Below, in pieces: positions 50,885-60,313 of a stretch of DNA of 64,000 bases. This DNA comes from Gluconacetobacter dulcium. Lineage in GTDB: Bacteria > Pseudomonadota > Alphaproteobacteria > Acetobacterales > Acetobacteraceae. The stretch spans positions 61,835 to 125,834 of the forward strand of contig NZ_JABEQN010000013.1 of NCBI RefSeq assembly GCF_014174165.1. Direction: 5' to 3'. Under the pieces are notes generated by a model. The model did no database searches. It saw only the letters and a list, made by a program, of their open reading frames with translations, and was not told the DNA's origin. Made by a program: the position numbers and the translations under genes. Each line of letters begins with the position of its first letter. Within the stretch, counting starts at the first letter, position 1.

Positions 50885-53410
50885 ATGACGGGAACGGCAG
50901 GGATTCCGTTCGATGCGATCAACGCGGCGGCGCTGGCGAACTGGCCGGCGCTGGTGGCGGGCTGGCTGCCGGCGGGCCGGCGGCGGGGCGATGAATGGGT
51001 GGTGGGCGGATTGGACAATGCGCCGGGGCGGTCGCTCTCGATCAACCTGCGCACCGGGCTTTGGGCGGATTTTGCCGGCGGGCCGCGTGGGGGCGATCCG
51101 ATCAGCCTTTATGCGGCGCTGCATGCGGGTGACGACCGGGTGCGGGCGGCGCGCGAGCTGGGGGCGTTATTGGGGGTGGAGGCGGGCGCGCCGGCGCGGC
51201 GGGCAGCGCCGGACGAGGATGAGGATTGGCGGCCCGGCGTGCCGCCGCCGGGGGCGCCGATGCCGGACCTGGCGGGGTGGGACCATGTTTACGCCTATCG
51301 CGACGCGGCCGGGCGGGTGATGCGCTATGTGGTGCGGCGCGATGCGACGGCGCATGCGCGCAAGCGGATCATGCCGCTGACCTGGGGTACGCTGCGGGGC
51401 GAGGGCGGTGAGCGGACGGGCTGGCATCCGCGCCATGCCGCCGTGCCGCGCTCGCTGTACGGGCTGGAGCGGGTGATGCGGGCGCGCACCGTGCTGGTGT
51501 GCGAGGGCGAGAAGGCGGCCGATGCGGCGCAATGCCTGTTTCCGCGCATGGCGTGCGTGACATGGACGGCGGGCAGCGGGCATGTGGGCCGGGCGGACTG
51601 GAGCGTGCTGGCGGGACGGCATGTGATTCTGTGGCCCGATCACGATGCGCCGGGGGCGAAGGCGGCGGCGGAGATTGCCGCCATTCTGGGCGGAATTGCC
51701 GCGACGGTGCGGCTGGTGGATGTCGGCGATCTGGAGCCGGGGGACGATGCGGCGGATCTGCGCGTGCCCGACGCGCGGGCGTGGCTGTGCGAGCGGGTGG
51801 GGCCGGTGCTGTGCGGCACCAGCGTGAAGCGCGCCGGGGCGCAAGGCGGGCCTGTGGTGGCGCGGCGGGTGGCCGGGCTGGAACCGATTGCGGTACGCGG
51901 CGGGGAGATCGACCTGGTGGCCAGTGCCGGGGAACGGGCGCTGGTGGCGGCGAATGCGCCGGTTTATCAGCGCGGTACCCGTCTGATGCGGCCGGGGCGG
52001 CGCGAGGTGGCGGCGGCGGACGGGCGGTTGACGCAGGCGGCGTGCCTGATGGATGTCGGCGTGCCGGCGCTGACCGACCTGCTGTGCCAGGTGGTGGAAT
52101 GGCGGCGGTTCGACCGGCGCAGCCAGGGGTGGAAGGCGATCGACCCGCCGGCGGCGGTGGCGCAGGTGATTTTGAGCCGGGCGGGGACGTGGCCGTTTCC
52201 CGTGCTGGCCGGGGTGATCACCACGCCGACGCTGCGGCCGGACGGGTCGGTGCTGATGGCGCCGGGCTATGATCTGGCGACGCGGCTTTATCATGTGGAC
52301 GATCCGACGCTGGAACTGAGCCTGCCGGAGCCGACGCGGGCGGCGGCCGACGCGGCGCTGGCGCTGCTGGAAGGGCTGCTGGTGGAGTTTCCCTTTGCCG
52401 CCGAGGCCGACCGGTCGGTGGCGCTGGCGGCGATTCTGACCACCGTGGCGCGGGGGATGATGCCGGTGAGCCCGCTCTTTGCCTTTCGGGCCAACGCGCC
52501 GGGGTCGGGCAAGAGTTTTCTGGTGGATCTGGCGAGCGTGATCGCGACCGGGCGGGTGTGCCCGGTGACCAGCGCGGGCGAGGATGTGGCGGAGATGGAA
52601 AAGCGCCTGACCGGGCTGCTGCTGGCGGGCTATCCGATCATGTCGCTGGACAATGTGAACGAGGAACTGGGCGGGGACCTGCTGTGCCAGGCGACGGAGC
52701 GGCCGATCCTGCGGCTGCGCGAACTGGGGGCGTCGTCCAGTGTCGAGATCGAGAACCGGGCGGTGATCTTCGCCACCGGCAATGCGCTGCGGGTGCGCGG
52801 CGACATGACGCGGCGGGCGTTGCTGGCGACGCTGGATGCCGGGGTCGAGCAGCCGGAACTGCGCCGGTTTGCCCGTGATCCGGTGGCGGACATCATGGCC
52901 GATCGCGGGGCGTATGTTGCCGCCTGCCTGACGATTCTGCGCGCCTGGATGGGAAGCGGGGCGGCGGTGGACCTGCCGCCTCTGGCCTCGTTCGAGGGTT
53001 GGAGCCGCACCGTGCGGGCGGCGCTGGTGTGGCTGGGGCGGGCCGATCCGTGCCTGAGCATGCAGGCGGCGCGCGAGGACGACCCGGAGCGCGGCGAGTT
53101 GCGCGAGATGCTGGGCCTGCTGGCCGAGGCGGCCGGGGTGGGGCGGCATTGCGGGCGGACGGTGCGGGAGATCGACGATCTTTCGGCGCTGGAACGGCAG
53201 GATGCCGCCGGGTATCGCGACGGGTTGCGGCACGCGGAGTTGCGGGATGCGCTGCTGCGCATTGCCGGCACGCCGGCCGGGCGGTTGAATTCCCGCCGGC
53301 TGGGGCGGTGGTTTCTGGCGCGGCGGGGGCGGGTGATCGACGGGCTGCGGATCGTGGAATGCGGGATGGCGCATGGCGGCGTGAAGCGTTGGGCGGTCGA
53401 GCGGGTGTGA
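50885..53410 (+). CDS. Phage/plasmid-type primase-helicase
   Basis: 841-residue replication protein. A Toprim-like region around 200-270 contains VCEGEKAADA and WPDHDAPGAKAA; a P-loop ATPase follows with Walker A NAPGSGKSFLVD (about 537-548) and Walker B PIMSLDNVNEE (about 582-592). Such fusions replicate phage satellites, prophages and plasmids. ATG 50885 has AAGGACAG upstream; the upstream open frame is a shadow of the preceding gene. No integrase, terminase or structural genes follow, so the element appears incomplete. Confidence 0.85.
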   Translation: MTGTAGIPFDAINAAALANWPALVAGWLPAGRRRGDEWVVGGLDNAPGRSLSINLRTGLWADFAGGPRGGDPISLYAALHAGDDRVRAARELGALLGVEAGAPARRAAPDEDEDWRPGVPPPGAPMPDLAGWDHVYAYRDAAGRVMRYVVRRDATAHARKRIMPLTWGTLRGEGGERTGWHPRHAAVPRSLYGLERVMRARTVLVCEGEKAADAAQCLFPRMACVTWTAGSGHVGRADWSVLAGRHVILWPDHDAPGAKAAAEIAAILGGIAATVRLVDVGDLEPGDDAADLRVPDARAWLCERVGPVLCGTSVKRAGAQGGPVVARRVAGLEPIAVRGGEIDLVASAGERALVAANAPVYQRGTRLMRPGRREVAAADGRLTQAACLMDVGVPALTDLLCQVVEWRRFDRRSQGWKAIDPPAAVAQVILSRAGTWPFPVLAGVITTPTLRPDGSVLMAPGYDLATRLYHVDDPTLELSLPEPTRAAADAALALLEGLLVEFPFAAEADRSVALAAILTTVARGMMPVSPLFAFRANAPGSGKSFLVDLASVIATGRVCPVTSAGEDVAEMEKRLTGLLLAGYPIMSLDNVNEELGGDLLCQATERPILRLRELGASSSVEIENRAVIFATGNALRVRGDMTRRALLATLDAGVEQPELRRFARDPVADIMADRGAYVAACLTILRAWMGSGAAVDLPPLASFEGWSRTVRAALVWLGRADPCLSMQAAREDDPERGELREMLGLLAEAAGVGRHCGRTVREIDDLSALERQDAAGYRDGLRHAELRDALLRIAGTPAGRLNSRRLGRWFLARRGRVIDGLRIVECGMAHGGVKRWAVERV

Positions 53411-53474
53411 CGCGGGGCCGCAACCCTGGCGGGTGGCGTATCGTTGACCCCTGATGGAAATGGAAGCGGTGCCC

Positions 53475-54011
53475 ATGGGGAATGACGGTCGGATCGGGGC
53501 GCTGGCCTTGCTGGCGGGGATGGCGTTCGCCACGGCCTCGACCGGGGCGGCGCGGGCGGAGGACGTGCCGTCGCGCCCGACGATGTGGTACTGGCACAAC
53601 TGGGCCGATCATCACGGCATCAGCCATATGACGAAATGTCCGCTGCGGGATTTCGACCTGAAGACGATGTCCGCGCCGGCCGGGCCGCAATGGCAGGACC
53701 GGCTGAAGAGCGGCCCGGCGCAGGTGATCTTTACCGTGCAGCCGGCGCACTGGAATGGCGTCTGGCATCCCGACCCGAAGGTGCAATGGATCATTCCGCT
53801 GAAGGGCGCATGGTATGTGACCGCCATGGACGGGCACAAGGTGGTGATGGGGCCGGGAGAGGTGTCGCTGGGGGAAGATCAGCTGAGCCGGAGGGACGCG
53901 CAGGGGCATGTCGGGCACGATGCGGGGAATGTGGGGGACGCGCCGGTGGAACTGATGGTGGTGCAGGTGGGTGAGGCGCCGACGGTGGACCAGCCCTGCC
54001 GCTTCAAATGA
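53475..54011 (+). CDS. Secreted cupin-like protein
   Basis: 178 residues. A signal peptide (LALLAGMAFATASTGAARA) leads to a small beta-barrel domain: WIIPLKGAWYVTAMDGHKVV followed by MGPGEVSLGEDQ matches the two cupin motifs. Possible periplasmic enzyme or binding protein; metal-ligand set is unclear. ATG 53475 has GGAAG eight bases upstream; ATG 53454 is also in frame. A partial copy of its last codons is found at about 60022-60072. Confidence 0.7.
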   Translation: MGNDGRIGALALLAGMAFATASTGAARAEDVPSRPTMWYWHNWADHHGISHMTKCPLRDFDLKTMSAPAGPQWQDRLKSGPAQVIFTVQPAHWNGVWHPDPKVQWIIPLKGAWYVTAMDGHKVVMGPGEVSLGEDQLSRRDAQGHVGHDAGNVGDAPVELMVVQVGEAPTVDQPCRFK

Positions 54012-54177
54012 GGGCGTGGCTGCGATGCCTGCCCGACGCGGACATATCGTCGGCGTGCCTGGGCGGACCGGCTTCGGGATGCTGCCAGAGATTGTTCATA
54101 AAACAGTAGATTCCGTTATATAAGGACGATGTATATCTGGTGGTGCCATGCGCCCCATCGGGCATGGCGCGCCGGTG

Positions 54178-55086
54178 TCAGGCGGACCAGATGGCGTGCA
54201 GATCGAGAATCATGCTTTGCAGCCAATGCAGGCCGGCGTCGCCTCCGATGGTGAGTGGCGAGAGCAGGCGGACATCGCGCGGGCCGATGATGTCGGGCAG
54301 GCTGGCGATGCGGAGATCCGTCATCTCGCCGAAGGCGCGGGCAATATATTCCGGCACGACCGCGACCGTGCGCGATTTGCCGAGAAGAAGCGGCAGGTGG
54401 CCGAAGGATGGTACCACCAGCCGGATGGTGCGACTGAATCCAAGATTGCGCAGGGCATGGTCGAAGGCGCTATGCTGGCGGGCGCCCTCGATCAGGATCT
54501 GGTCCCACTGGCATAGTTCTTCGAGTTGCAGACTGTCCGGCAGGTTGACGAGGGCCGGGTTGCCGACGCACACCATGCGGTACGAGGTCAGCGATATCGT
54601 GGCGTAATCGGGGCGCGTCAGCGGGTAGATCGTGACGGCGAGGTCTATTTCCTTGCGGTCCAGCGTCAGGTTCATCGTGCCCGGTGCCACCGTGCGGGCG
54701 GTCAGCGTCACGTTGGGGGCGACTTCGCGGACCCTGGCCATCAACTGCGAGCCGAGCGCGTAATCCACGCCGCCGTCGTATCCGACCACGAAGCTGCGGG
54801 TGGAAGACGCCGGGTCGAATTCGCCCGGTTTGCCCAGCGCGATGCGCATGGTGTTCACGCATTCGTCCAGCACGGATGCGATCTCCGTCGCCCGCGACGT
54901 GGGCTGCATGCCGTAGCGGGTGCGGACGAACAGTTCGTCGCCGCATTGAACACGCAGGCGCCGCAGGGATGCGCTGACGGCCGGCTGGGTCAGCGCCAGC
55001 CGGATCGCCGCCCGGCTGACGCTGCGTTCGTGCCACAGGGCGAGGAACACCTGGGCGAGATTGAGATCCATCCGCGAGATATTCAT
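54178..55086 (-). CDS. LysR-family regulator (NodD-like)
   Basis: 302-residue regulator. The N-terminal winged helix (LNLAQVFLALWHERSVSRAA, then LTQPAVSASLRRLR) and a periplasmic-binding-like effector domain give the usual LysR size. The sequence has the NodD/PcaQ-type feel of regulators that respond to aromatic or plant-derived inducers. It diverges from the TonB receptor at 55201 with a 114-base intergenic region, the typical LysR control arrangement, so it probably regulates the receptor-hydrolase cluster. Confidence 0.92.
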   Translation of the reverse strand: MNISRMDLNLAQVFLALWHERSVSRAAIRLALTQPAVSASLRRLRVQCGDELFVRTRYGMQPTSRATEIASVLDECVNTMRIALGKPGEFDPASSTRSFVVGYDGGVDYALGSQLMARVREVAPNVTLTARTVAPGTMNLTLDRKEIDLAVTIYPLTRPDYATISLTSYRMVCVGNPALVNLPDSLQLEELCQWDQILIEGARQHSAFDHALRNLGFSRTIRLVVPSFGHLPLLLGKSRTVAVVPEYIARAFGEMTDLRIASLPDIIGPRDVRLLSPLTIGGDAGLHWLQSMILDLHAIWSA

Positions 55087-55187
55087 GCGGTCTATAATAA
55101 ATCAGAAAATCCGTTATTTGACCATACATATTCAAATCAAAAACAATACGGGTGCGAAATCACACCGCACCCTGCCAATTTTCGTTT

Positions 55188-55192
55188 GAGGA
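55188..55192 (+). promoter_or_regulatory. Ribosome binding site supporting a TTG start
   Basis: GAGGA sits eight bases before TTG 55201. No ATG or GTG in this frame begins the signal peptide, so the TTG start is favoured. The LysR-divergent region upstream contains TTGACC at 55118 as a possible -35. Confidence 0.65.
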
Positions 55193-55200
55193 CACGGTCA

Positions 55201-57621
55201 TTGATACGTTCGTCCCGTCACCCCGCCGCGTTGCTGCTGGTTTCGACCGCGCTGGTTTCCGTCGTCGCACACGCGCGGCCCCCACGTCATGCCGGCAAGG
55301 AGACGGCCAGTTCCGCCGGGCACGCCGCCGCCCCGGCCGCGCCGACGGCATCACGGCCGACCGCGCCGTCGGCGGCGAGGAGCATTCCCGCCCCCAAGGG
55401 GGAGGATGTCTCGGTCGTCGGGGGGATTCGCAGCGCCAATGGCGTGACCAACACCACGCCCGGCGGCGGCCTGATGGCGCGCCAGACCACGGCGCGCTCG
55501 CAAAGCACGGTCACGCGCGATTTCATCGCCAAGCAGGCGCCGACGGGCAATGCCATCGCCATGATCGCGGCCCTGCCGGGGGTTATTTCGGCCAGCACGG
55601 ACCCGCTGGGGCAGTCGAATACCGCGATGTCGATCCGGGGACTGCAACAGGCGGAAATCGGCTTCGTCTATGAAGGGATTCCGCTGAACGACAGCATCAA
55701 CTACACGCCCTATACGCAGGCGATGGTGGATACCGACAATATCCAGTCGGTCACGGTCGCGCAGGGGGCACCCGATATCGGTGCCCCGGTCTATAACGAT
55801 GTCGGCGGCCTGGTGACCGTGGCCCTGCGCGGGCCGCTGGACCGACGGGGAGGGATGGTCGATTTCAGTTTCGGATCGAAATCGCTGCAACGGGAATTCA
55901 TCCGCTACGATACCGGCGAGATCGGCCACAGCGGGGTGAAAGCGTTCGCCTCGTTTTCCTCGACGACCAACGACCAGTGGCGCGGGTCGGGTATGTTCAA
56001 GAAATACCATGTCGATTCGAAGATCATCAAGAACTGGGGCGAGGGAAGCAGCGCCGGCCTGATATTTTCCTACGACAACTGGCAGCAGGGCAATTATCGC
56101 CCCGCGACCATGGCGCAGTGGAAGCAGTACGGGACCTCGTTCAACTATACCAAGGAATATTCTCCGGGGAACACGAACTGGATCGGCTTGCAGCAATACC
56201 AGCGCCGCTCGACCGTGCTGATCGCCCCGGTGAAGCTGAAGCTGAGCCAATCGGTGTCGCTGGACGTGACGCCGGCCTATATGAATTATTCCGAATTCTA
56301 TTTCGGTGGCGTCACCATCAAGGACAAGGGGTCGTATTTCGGCAGCGAGCCGATCGCCGACCTGAACCTGCCGTACCAGACCAATGGCGTCATGACGGCG
56401 TCGAGCATCAATCCGGTACCGCAGAAGATCGGATTCGTGAATAATGCGCTGACATGGAAAGAGGGCGTCAATACGTTCCGCGCCGGATACATCTATACCT
56501 ATATCGGTCTGGAGGAGCCCATCTACTACGCCCCCGTCGGCTATGACGGCGGCATTGCCAACCGCTACAACAAATACATGGTGGCGTTGCCGGACGGCCG
56601 CCAGTACAGAACGCTCGACATGAACTTCAAGCATCAGATGAACGAGATCTACATCGATGACGAACTGAAGCTGTTGGGTGGGCGCTTGACGCTGGAAGGC
56701 GGGCTGCGTTACCTGATGATCACCCGCTGGGCCACCAACCTGATTCCCGGCGCCACGCACTACAAGGTCGGCGGCAGTTATGCCCAACCGCTGCCGCAGG
56801 TGTCCGCCAGCTTCAAGATCACGCCGCGCGACCAGATCTATATCGACGGAACGACCTCCTATCGCGCGCCGGCATCCGTGCAGGTCTATGGCGAGGTGTT
56901 CTCGACCTCCAGCCCGCGTCCGGCGTCCAAGCAATCGTCGCTGAAGGGGGAATATGCGATCGGCGAGGAGATCGGCTACCGTCACTATTCCACCGTCAAT
57001 ATCTCCGTCTCGCTGTTCAACTATAACATCACCAACAACCAGATCACGTCGTCGCAATATATCAACGGCATTCCGCTGCCGTCGCCGATCGAGGCGGGCG
57101 GCAAGACATCGCGCGGGGCACAGGGTGAAATCGGCCTGCGTCCCTGGCACCATTGGAGTCCGTATGTATCGGCCCAGTACCTGCATGCGACGACGGACAA
57201 CGATATCCACAAGGGCAACGACCTGCTGCCCACGCGGGGCAAGATCGCGGTGCAGAGCCCGAAATTCTCGGCCGCCGTCGGGATCGCGTACGACGATGGA
57301 TCGATCTTCGGGAATTTCAATTTCAACTATGTCGGATCGCAATATTCCGCGATCATGGATGACGAGAAACTGCCGGCCTACGAGACCGCCAACATCACGC
57401 TGGGCTATCGCATGCACAGGGTATGGTTTGCCGAGCATCCGCAGTTTCAGTTGAATGTCGTCAATATCGGCGCCAAGAACTACCTGTCGGGCGTGCAGAG
57501 TATTTCGACCAATGCCAAGGCGACGCGCGGCAGGTACGGCACCACCATCGCCGGGTCTTCCCCGCTCTATCTCAGTGCCGGTGGCGTGGCCGTCGTCGCG
57601 TCGTTGAGCACCGGTTTCTGA
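55201..57621 (+). CDS. TonB-dependent receptor of the third island (TTG start)
   Basis: 806-residue outer-membrane receptor. TTG start, signal peptide ending VVAHA, Ala/Pro/Ser-rich linker, TonB-box-like GEDVSVVGGIRS, plug with AIAMIAALPGVISASTDPLG and MSIRGLQQAEIGFVYEGIPL, and C-terminal barrel ending SLSTGF. The plug wording is close to the receptor at 23.2 kb, so they are likely paralogues for nutrients. It is divergent from LysR and precedes two exported hydrolases in the same direction. The open frame further upstream runs through the LysR region and is not coding. Confidence 0.87.
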   Translation: MIRSSRHPAALLLVSTALVSVVAHARPPRHAGKETASSAGHAAAPAAPTASRPTAPSAARSIPAPKGEDVSVVGGIRSANGVTNTTPGGGLMARQTTARSQSTVTRDFIAKQAPTGNAIAMIAALPGVISASTDPLGQSNTAMSIRGLQQAEIGFVYEGIPLNDSINYTPYTQAMVDTDNIQSVTVAQGAPDIGAPVYNDVGGLVTVALRGPLDRRGGMVDFSFGSKSLQREFIRYDTGEIGHSGVKAFASFSSTTNDQWRGSGMFKKYHVDSKIIKNWGEGSSAGLIFSYDNWQQGNYRPATMAQWKQYGTSFNYTKEYSPGNTNWIGLQQYQRRSTVLIAPVKLKLSQSVSLDVTPAYMNYSEFYFGGVTIKDKGSYFGSEPIADLNLPYQTNGVMTASSINPVPQKIGFVNNALTWKEGVNTFRAGYIYTYIGLEEPIYYAPVGYDGGIANRYNKYMVALPDGRQYRTLDMNFKHQMNEIYIDDELKLLGGRLTLEGGLRYLMITRWATNLIPGATHYKVGGSYAQPLPQVSASFKITPRDQIYIDGTTSYRAPASVQVYGEVFSTSSPRPASKQSSLKGEYAIGEEIGYRHYSTVNISVSLFNYNITNNQITSSQYINGIPLPSPIEAGGKTSRGAQGEIGLRPWHHWSPYVSAQYLHATTDNDIHKGNDLLPTRGKIAVQSPKFSAAVGIAYDDGSIFGNFNFNYVGSQYSAIMDDEKLPAYETANITLGYRMHRVWFAEHPQFQLNVVNIGAKNYLSGVQSISTNAKATRGRYGTTIAGSSPLYLSAGGVAVVASLSTGF

Positions 57622-57657
57622 CAGAATTTTTCGGGGTATTTTCAGGATATGAGACGC

Positions 57658-59562
57658 ATGAAGTCTTTGCGGTCTGCCGCTCGCCTCTCCGCCATCGTCG
57701 CGTCGACCGCGCTGTCCGGCCTGGCATTCGCCCCCGCCGCCCTCGCGGCGCCGGTCGCGTGGCCCAGCAGCGCGGGCAGCGGGTCATGCCCGGTCAGCAA
57801 GGCGGTGGACGTGCCGGCGACGATGCGCGACGGCACTGTCCTGCGCGCCGATGTCTATACGCCGCGCACGTCCGGCAAGGTGCCGGTGCTGCTGATGCGT
57901 ACGCAGTACGGCAAGGAAGCGGCGCAAGTGCAGCCGTCGCGCTTTCAATCGCCCGCCTGGTTCGCGTCGCATTGCTATATCGTCGTGGTGCAGGACATAA
58001 GAGGGCAGGGGAAATCGGGCGGTACCTTCTATGAATATCGCTACGATCGCGACGACGGGTATGACACCGTACAATGGGCGGCGGCCCTGCCTGGGGCGGA
58101 TGGGCAGGTGGCGATGTACGGTTCGTCCTATGTCGGGGCGACGCAATGGCTGGCCGCCACCGCGACGCCCCCGGCGCTGAAGGCGATCATTCCATCCAAT
58201 ACCGGCGACGATTACTATGACGGCTGGAGCTATGAGGACGGGGCATTCCGCCTCGCCTTCATCGAACCCTGGATCCTGGAGACCATCGCGTCCAGCGCCG
58301 CTGCCAATCGGGGCGACAAGGCGCTGGCGAAGAGCCTGTTCGCCGATGGCAAGAATCCGTCGATCTGGCTGGCCTTTACGCCCTACGGTGCGTTCCCGCC
58401 GCTTCACCCCGACAAGCCGGAGGTCGCGCCCTATTTCTACGACACTGTTGCCCATCCGGCGCGGGACAGTTTCTGGGAGGCATTCCAGGTCCGCACCCAT
58501 TACGACCGCGTCAAGGTGCCGGTCCTGGCCTTCGACGGGTGGTATGATTCGTTCCTGAACGGTGCGGTCAACAATTTCAACGGTATGCGCGCTTCCGGCG
58601 GGAGTGCGGCGGCGCGGGCGAACCAGCGCCTGGTGATCGGGCCGTGGGAGCATATCGGGTGGGGGCGCCCCGATGCCGTCGTCAGTCCGCGGCTGAAGGA
58701 TATCGGTCCGGTTGCCGACAGTCCGGTCAACGAACTGACCGTGCGGTTTCTCGACCATGTGCTGAAGGGGCAGGCGAACGGCTTTGCCGATGGTCCGCGC
58801 GTCGATTATTTCACGATGGGGGAAAATCGCTGGCATAGCGCAACGTCGTTTCCGATCGCGGGCACGCATTATGTCACCTGGTATCTGGGCAGCGAGGGGC
58901 GGGCCAATTCGTCCATGGGCGATGGCGGGTTGACGACCGCCAGGCCGCGTGGCGCGGCGGCGGATCGTTTCGTCTATGATCCCGCCAACCCGGTGCCTAG
59001 CCTGGGGGGGCATTCCTGCTGTTCCTGGACGTCGGGACCGCAGGGGCAGTTCGACCAGTCCGCCATCGAGCAGCGGCCGGACATCCTGGTCTATACGAGC
59101 GCGCCGCTGGTGGAGGCGATGAACGTCACGGGGCCGATCACGGTCGACCTGTTTGCGACGACGGATGCCAAGGATACCGATTTTACCGCCAAGCTGCTGG
59201 ATGTCGGACCCGATGGGCGTGCGATCAACCTGAATAACGGCATTATCCGCGCCGCTTATCGGGAGTCGCTGAGCCATCCGACCCCGATCGTGCCCGGACA
59301 GGTTTACGAATATCACATCAAGGTCTGGCCGACCTCCAACCTGTTCAAGGCTGGGCATCGAATCCGGCTGGAGATTTCGTCCAGCGACTATCCGCAGTTC
59401 GCCCCCAATCCCAATACCGGGGAGCCTTTGGCGACTGCCCGGACGGTGGTGACCGCCCATCAGACCATCTGGCATGACGACACGCATCGATCCGCCGTCA
59501 TTCTTCCGGTCCTTCCGGCTGCCGTCGCGGGAGCGGGGATCGATCATCCGCCTGCGGATTGA
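57658..59562 (+). CDS. Secreted CocE/S15-type acyl hydrolase (X-Pro dipeptidyl-peptidase family)
   Basis: 634-residue alpha/beta hydrolase with a signal peptide ending near AALAA. Catalytic triad candidates are Ser in MYGSSYVGATQW (about Ser157), Asp in VLAFDGWYDSF and His in IGPWEHIGWG. The VQDIRGQGKSGG and C-terminal jelly-roll segment (EYHIKVWPTSNLF, GHRIRLEISSSDYPQF) are typical of cocaine esterase, alpha-amino acid ester hydrolases and X-Pro dipeptidyl-peptidases. ATG 57658 has AGGA ten bases upstream; ATG 57649 is an alternative. Starts 36 bases after the receptor stop, so likely co-transcribed. Confidence 0.92.
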   Translation: MKSLRSAARLSAIVASTALSGLAFAPAALAAPVAWPSSAGSGSCPVSKAVDVPATMRDGTVLRADVYTPRTSGKVPVLLMRTQYGKEAAQVQPSRFQSPAWFASHCYIVVVQDIRGQGKSGGTFYEYRYDRDDGYDTVQWAAALPGADGQVAMYGSSYVGATQWLAATATPPALKAIIPSNTGDDYYDGWSYEDGAFRLAFIEPWILETIASSAAANRGDKALAKSLFADGKNPSIWLAFTPYGAFPPLHPDKPEVAPYFYDTVAHPARDSFWEAFQVRTHYDRVKVPVLAFDGWYDSFLNGAVNNFNGMRASGGSAAARANQRLVIGPWEHIGWGRPDAVVSPRLKDIGPVADSPVNELTVRFLDHVLKGQANGFADGPRVDYFTMGENRWHSATSFPIAGTHYVTWYLGSEGRANSSMGDGGLTTARPRGAAADRFVYDPANPVPSLGGHSCCSWTSGPQGQFDQSAIEQRPDILVYTSAPLVEAMNVTGPITVDLFATTDAKDTDFTAKLLDVGPDGRAINLNNGIIRAAYRESLSHPTPIVPGQVYEYHIKVWPTSNLFKAGHRIRLEISSSDYPQFAPNPNTGEPLATARTVVTAHQTIWHDDTHRSAVILPVLPAAVAGAGIDHPPAD

Positions 59563-60313
59563 GGCTTAGGGGCGCGAAGGCGGTGCGCGGCATGGGGCGC
59601 GGCCGCCGATCCCGGCGTGTGTTCGCGGGGAGCAGGCCGTGACCCGGTCGCGTGGCAGGGCAGGCCCGGAGTAGGGATGCTTGGGCGGGCGCCGTGCCTG
59701 CCCGAGGGGGGCGAAAAGGCCCTGCGAATCTTTCTCTGCGCGGCATTCCTGTATTCAACGGTAGATTGAGTGGGCGCCGCAGTCGCGGGCGGACTGTTTC
59801 CGCATCCCCGATTGGTGGGCCAGTGCCGACGCGTTCAAAAAATGCCAGCGTCCGGGATGGTCAGCAGAAACCGCGCCGCCTCGTTCTGTCGGGCGGCAGG
59901 GGCATATTCGCTGCCAAATGCCTCGATGCGACGGTCGGGTGGTTGCCATTCTTCCCGCATATCGGCAATCAGCGGCCGCGTTCGGAGATGGAGCGTTTCT
60001 TTCGTGGCAGAGCACAGGGGGGCGCAGGTGGACGAGGTGCCGACGGCGGACCGGCCCTGCCGCTTCAGGTGAAGGACGCGCGGGGGCTGGCCATTTCCGG
60101 GGTTGCAAGCGCGAGAAAATCTGGATGATTCATGGCCAGTCATGCTGATGCGCGGGCTGGGCGGCCTGATTCCTTTGACACGGAAGGAGCGATGATATTC
60201 CTATTGTCTGGGAGCCTGACCGAAAATGCGCGCCGGCGGCGATCCGGCGCGCATTTTCGGTCGGGCCCTGAAAACGATGGAAACGAGCCGAATACGGACT
60301 GAAAGGTCGGAAA
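59563..60313. other. Intergenic stretch with gene remnants and a large hairpin
   Basis: About 750 bases without an intact gene. Plus-strand 60022-60072 reads QVDEVPTADRPCRFR and stop, almost the C-terminus of the cupin protein (QVGEAPTVDQPCRFK). On the minus strand about 59990-59835 a frame ends WQPPDRRIEAFGSEYAPAAR and continues about 20 residues to a stop, suggesting the tail of another gene I cannot name. Both look like decay products. The perfect inverted repeat is annotated separately. Confidence 0.5.
60218..60262. repeat. Perfect 19-bp inverted repeat
   Basis: GACCGAAAATGCGCGCCGG (60218-60236) and its exact reverse complement (60244-60262) are separated by seven bases. It lies about 50 bases before the Ntn-hydrolase start. 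No T-run follows the second arm, so it is not a standard terminator; it could be an mRNA hairpin, attenuator or the remnant of a small mobile element. Confidence 0.9.

Noticed and set aside
51167..53599. 810-codon minus-strand frame opposite the primase-helicase
   Set aside because: Antisense shadow; the plus-strand product has Walker and Toprim motifs while this one has none.
54526..55200. N-terminal extension of the TonB receptor through the LysR gene
   Set aside because: Runs antisense to a well-supported LysR gene; the signal peptide starts at TTG 55201.
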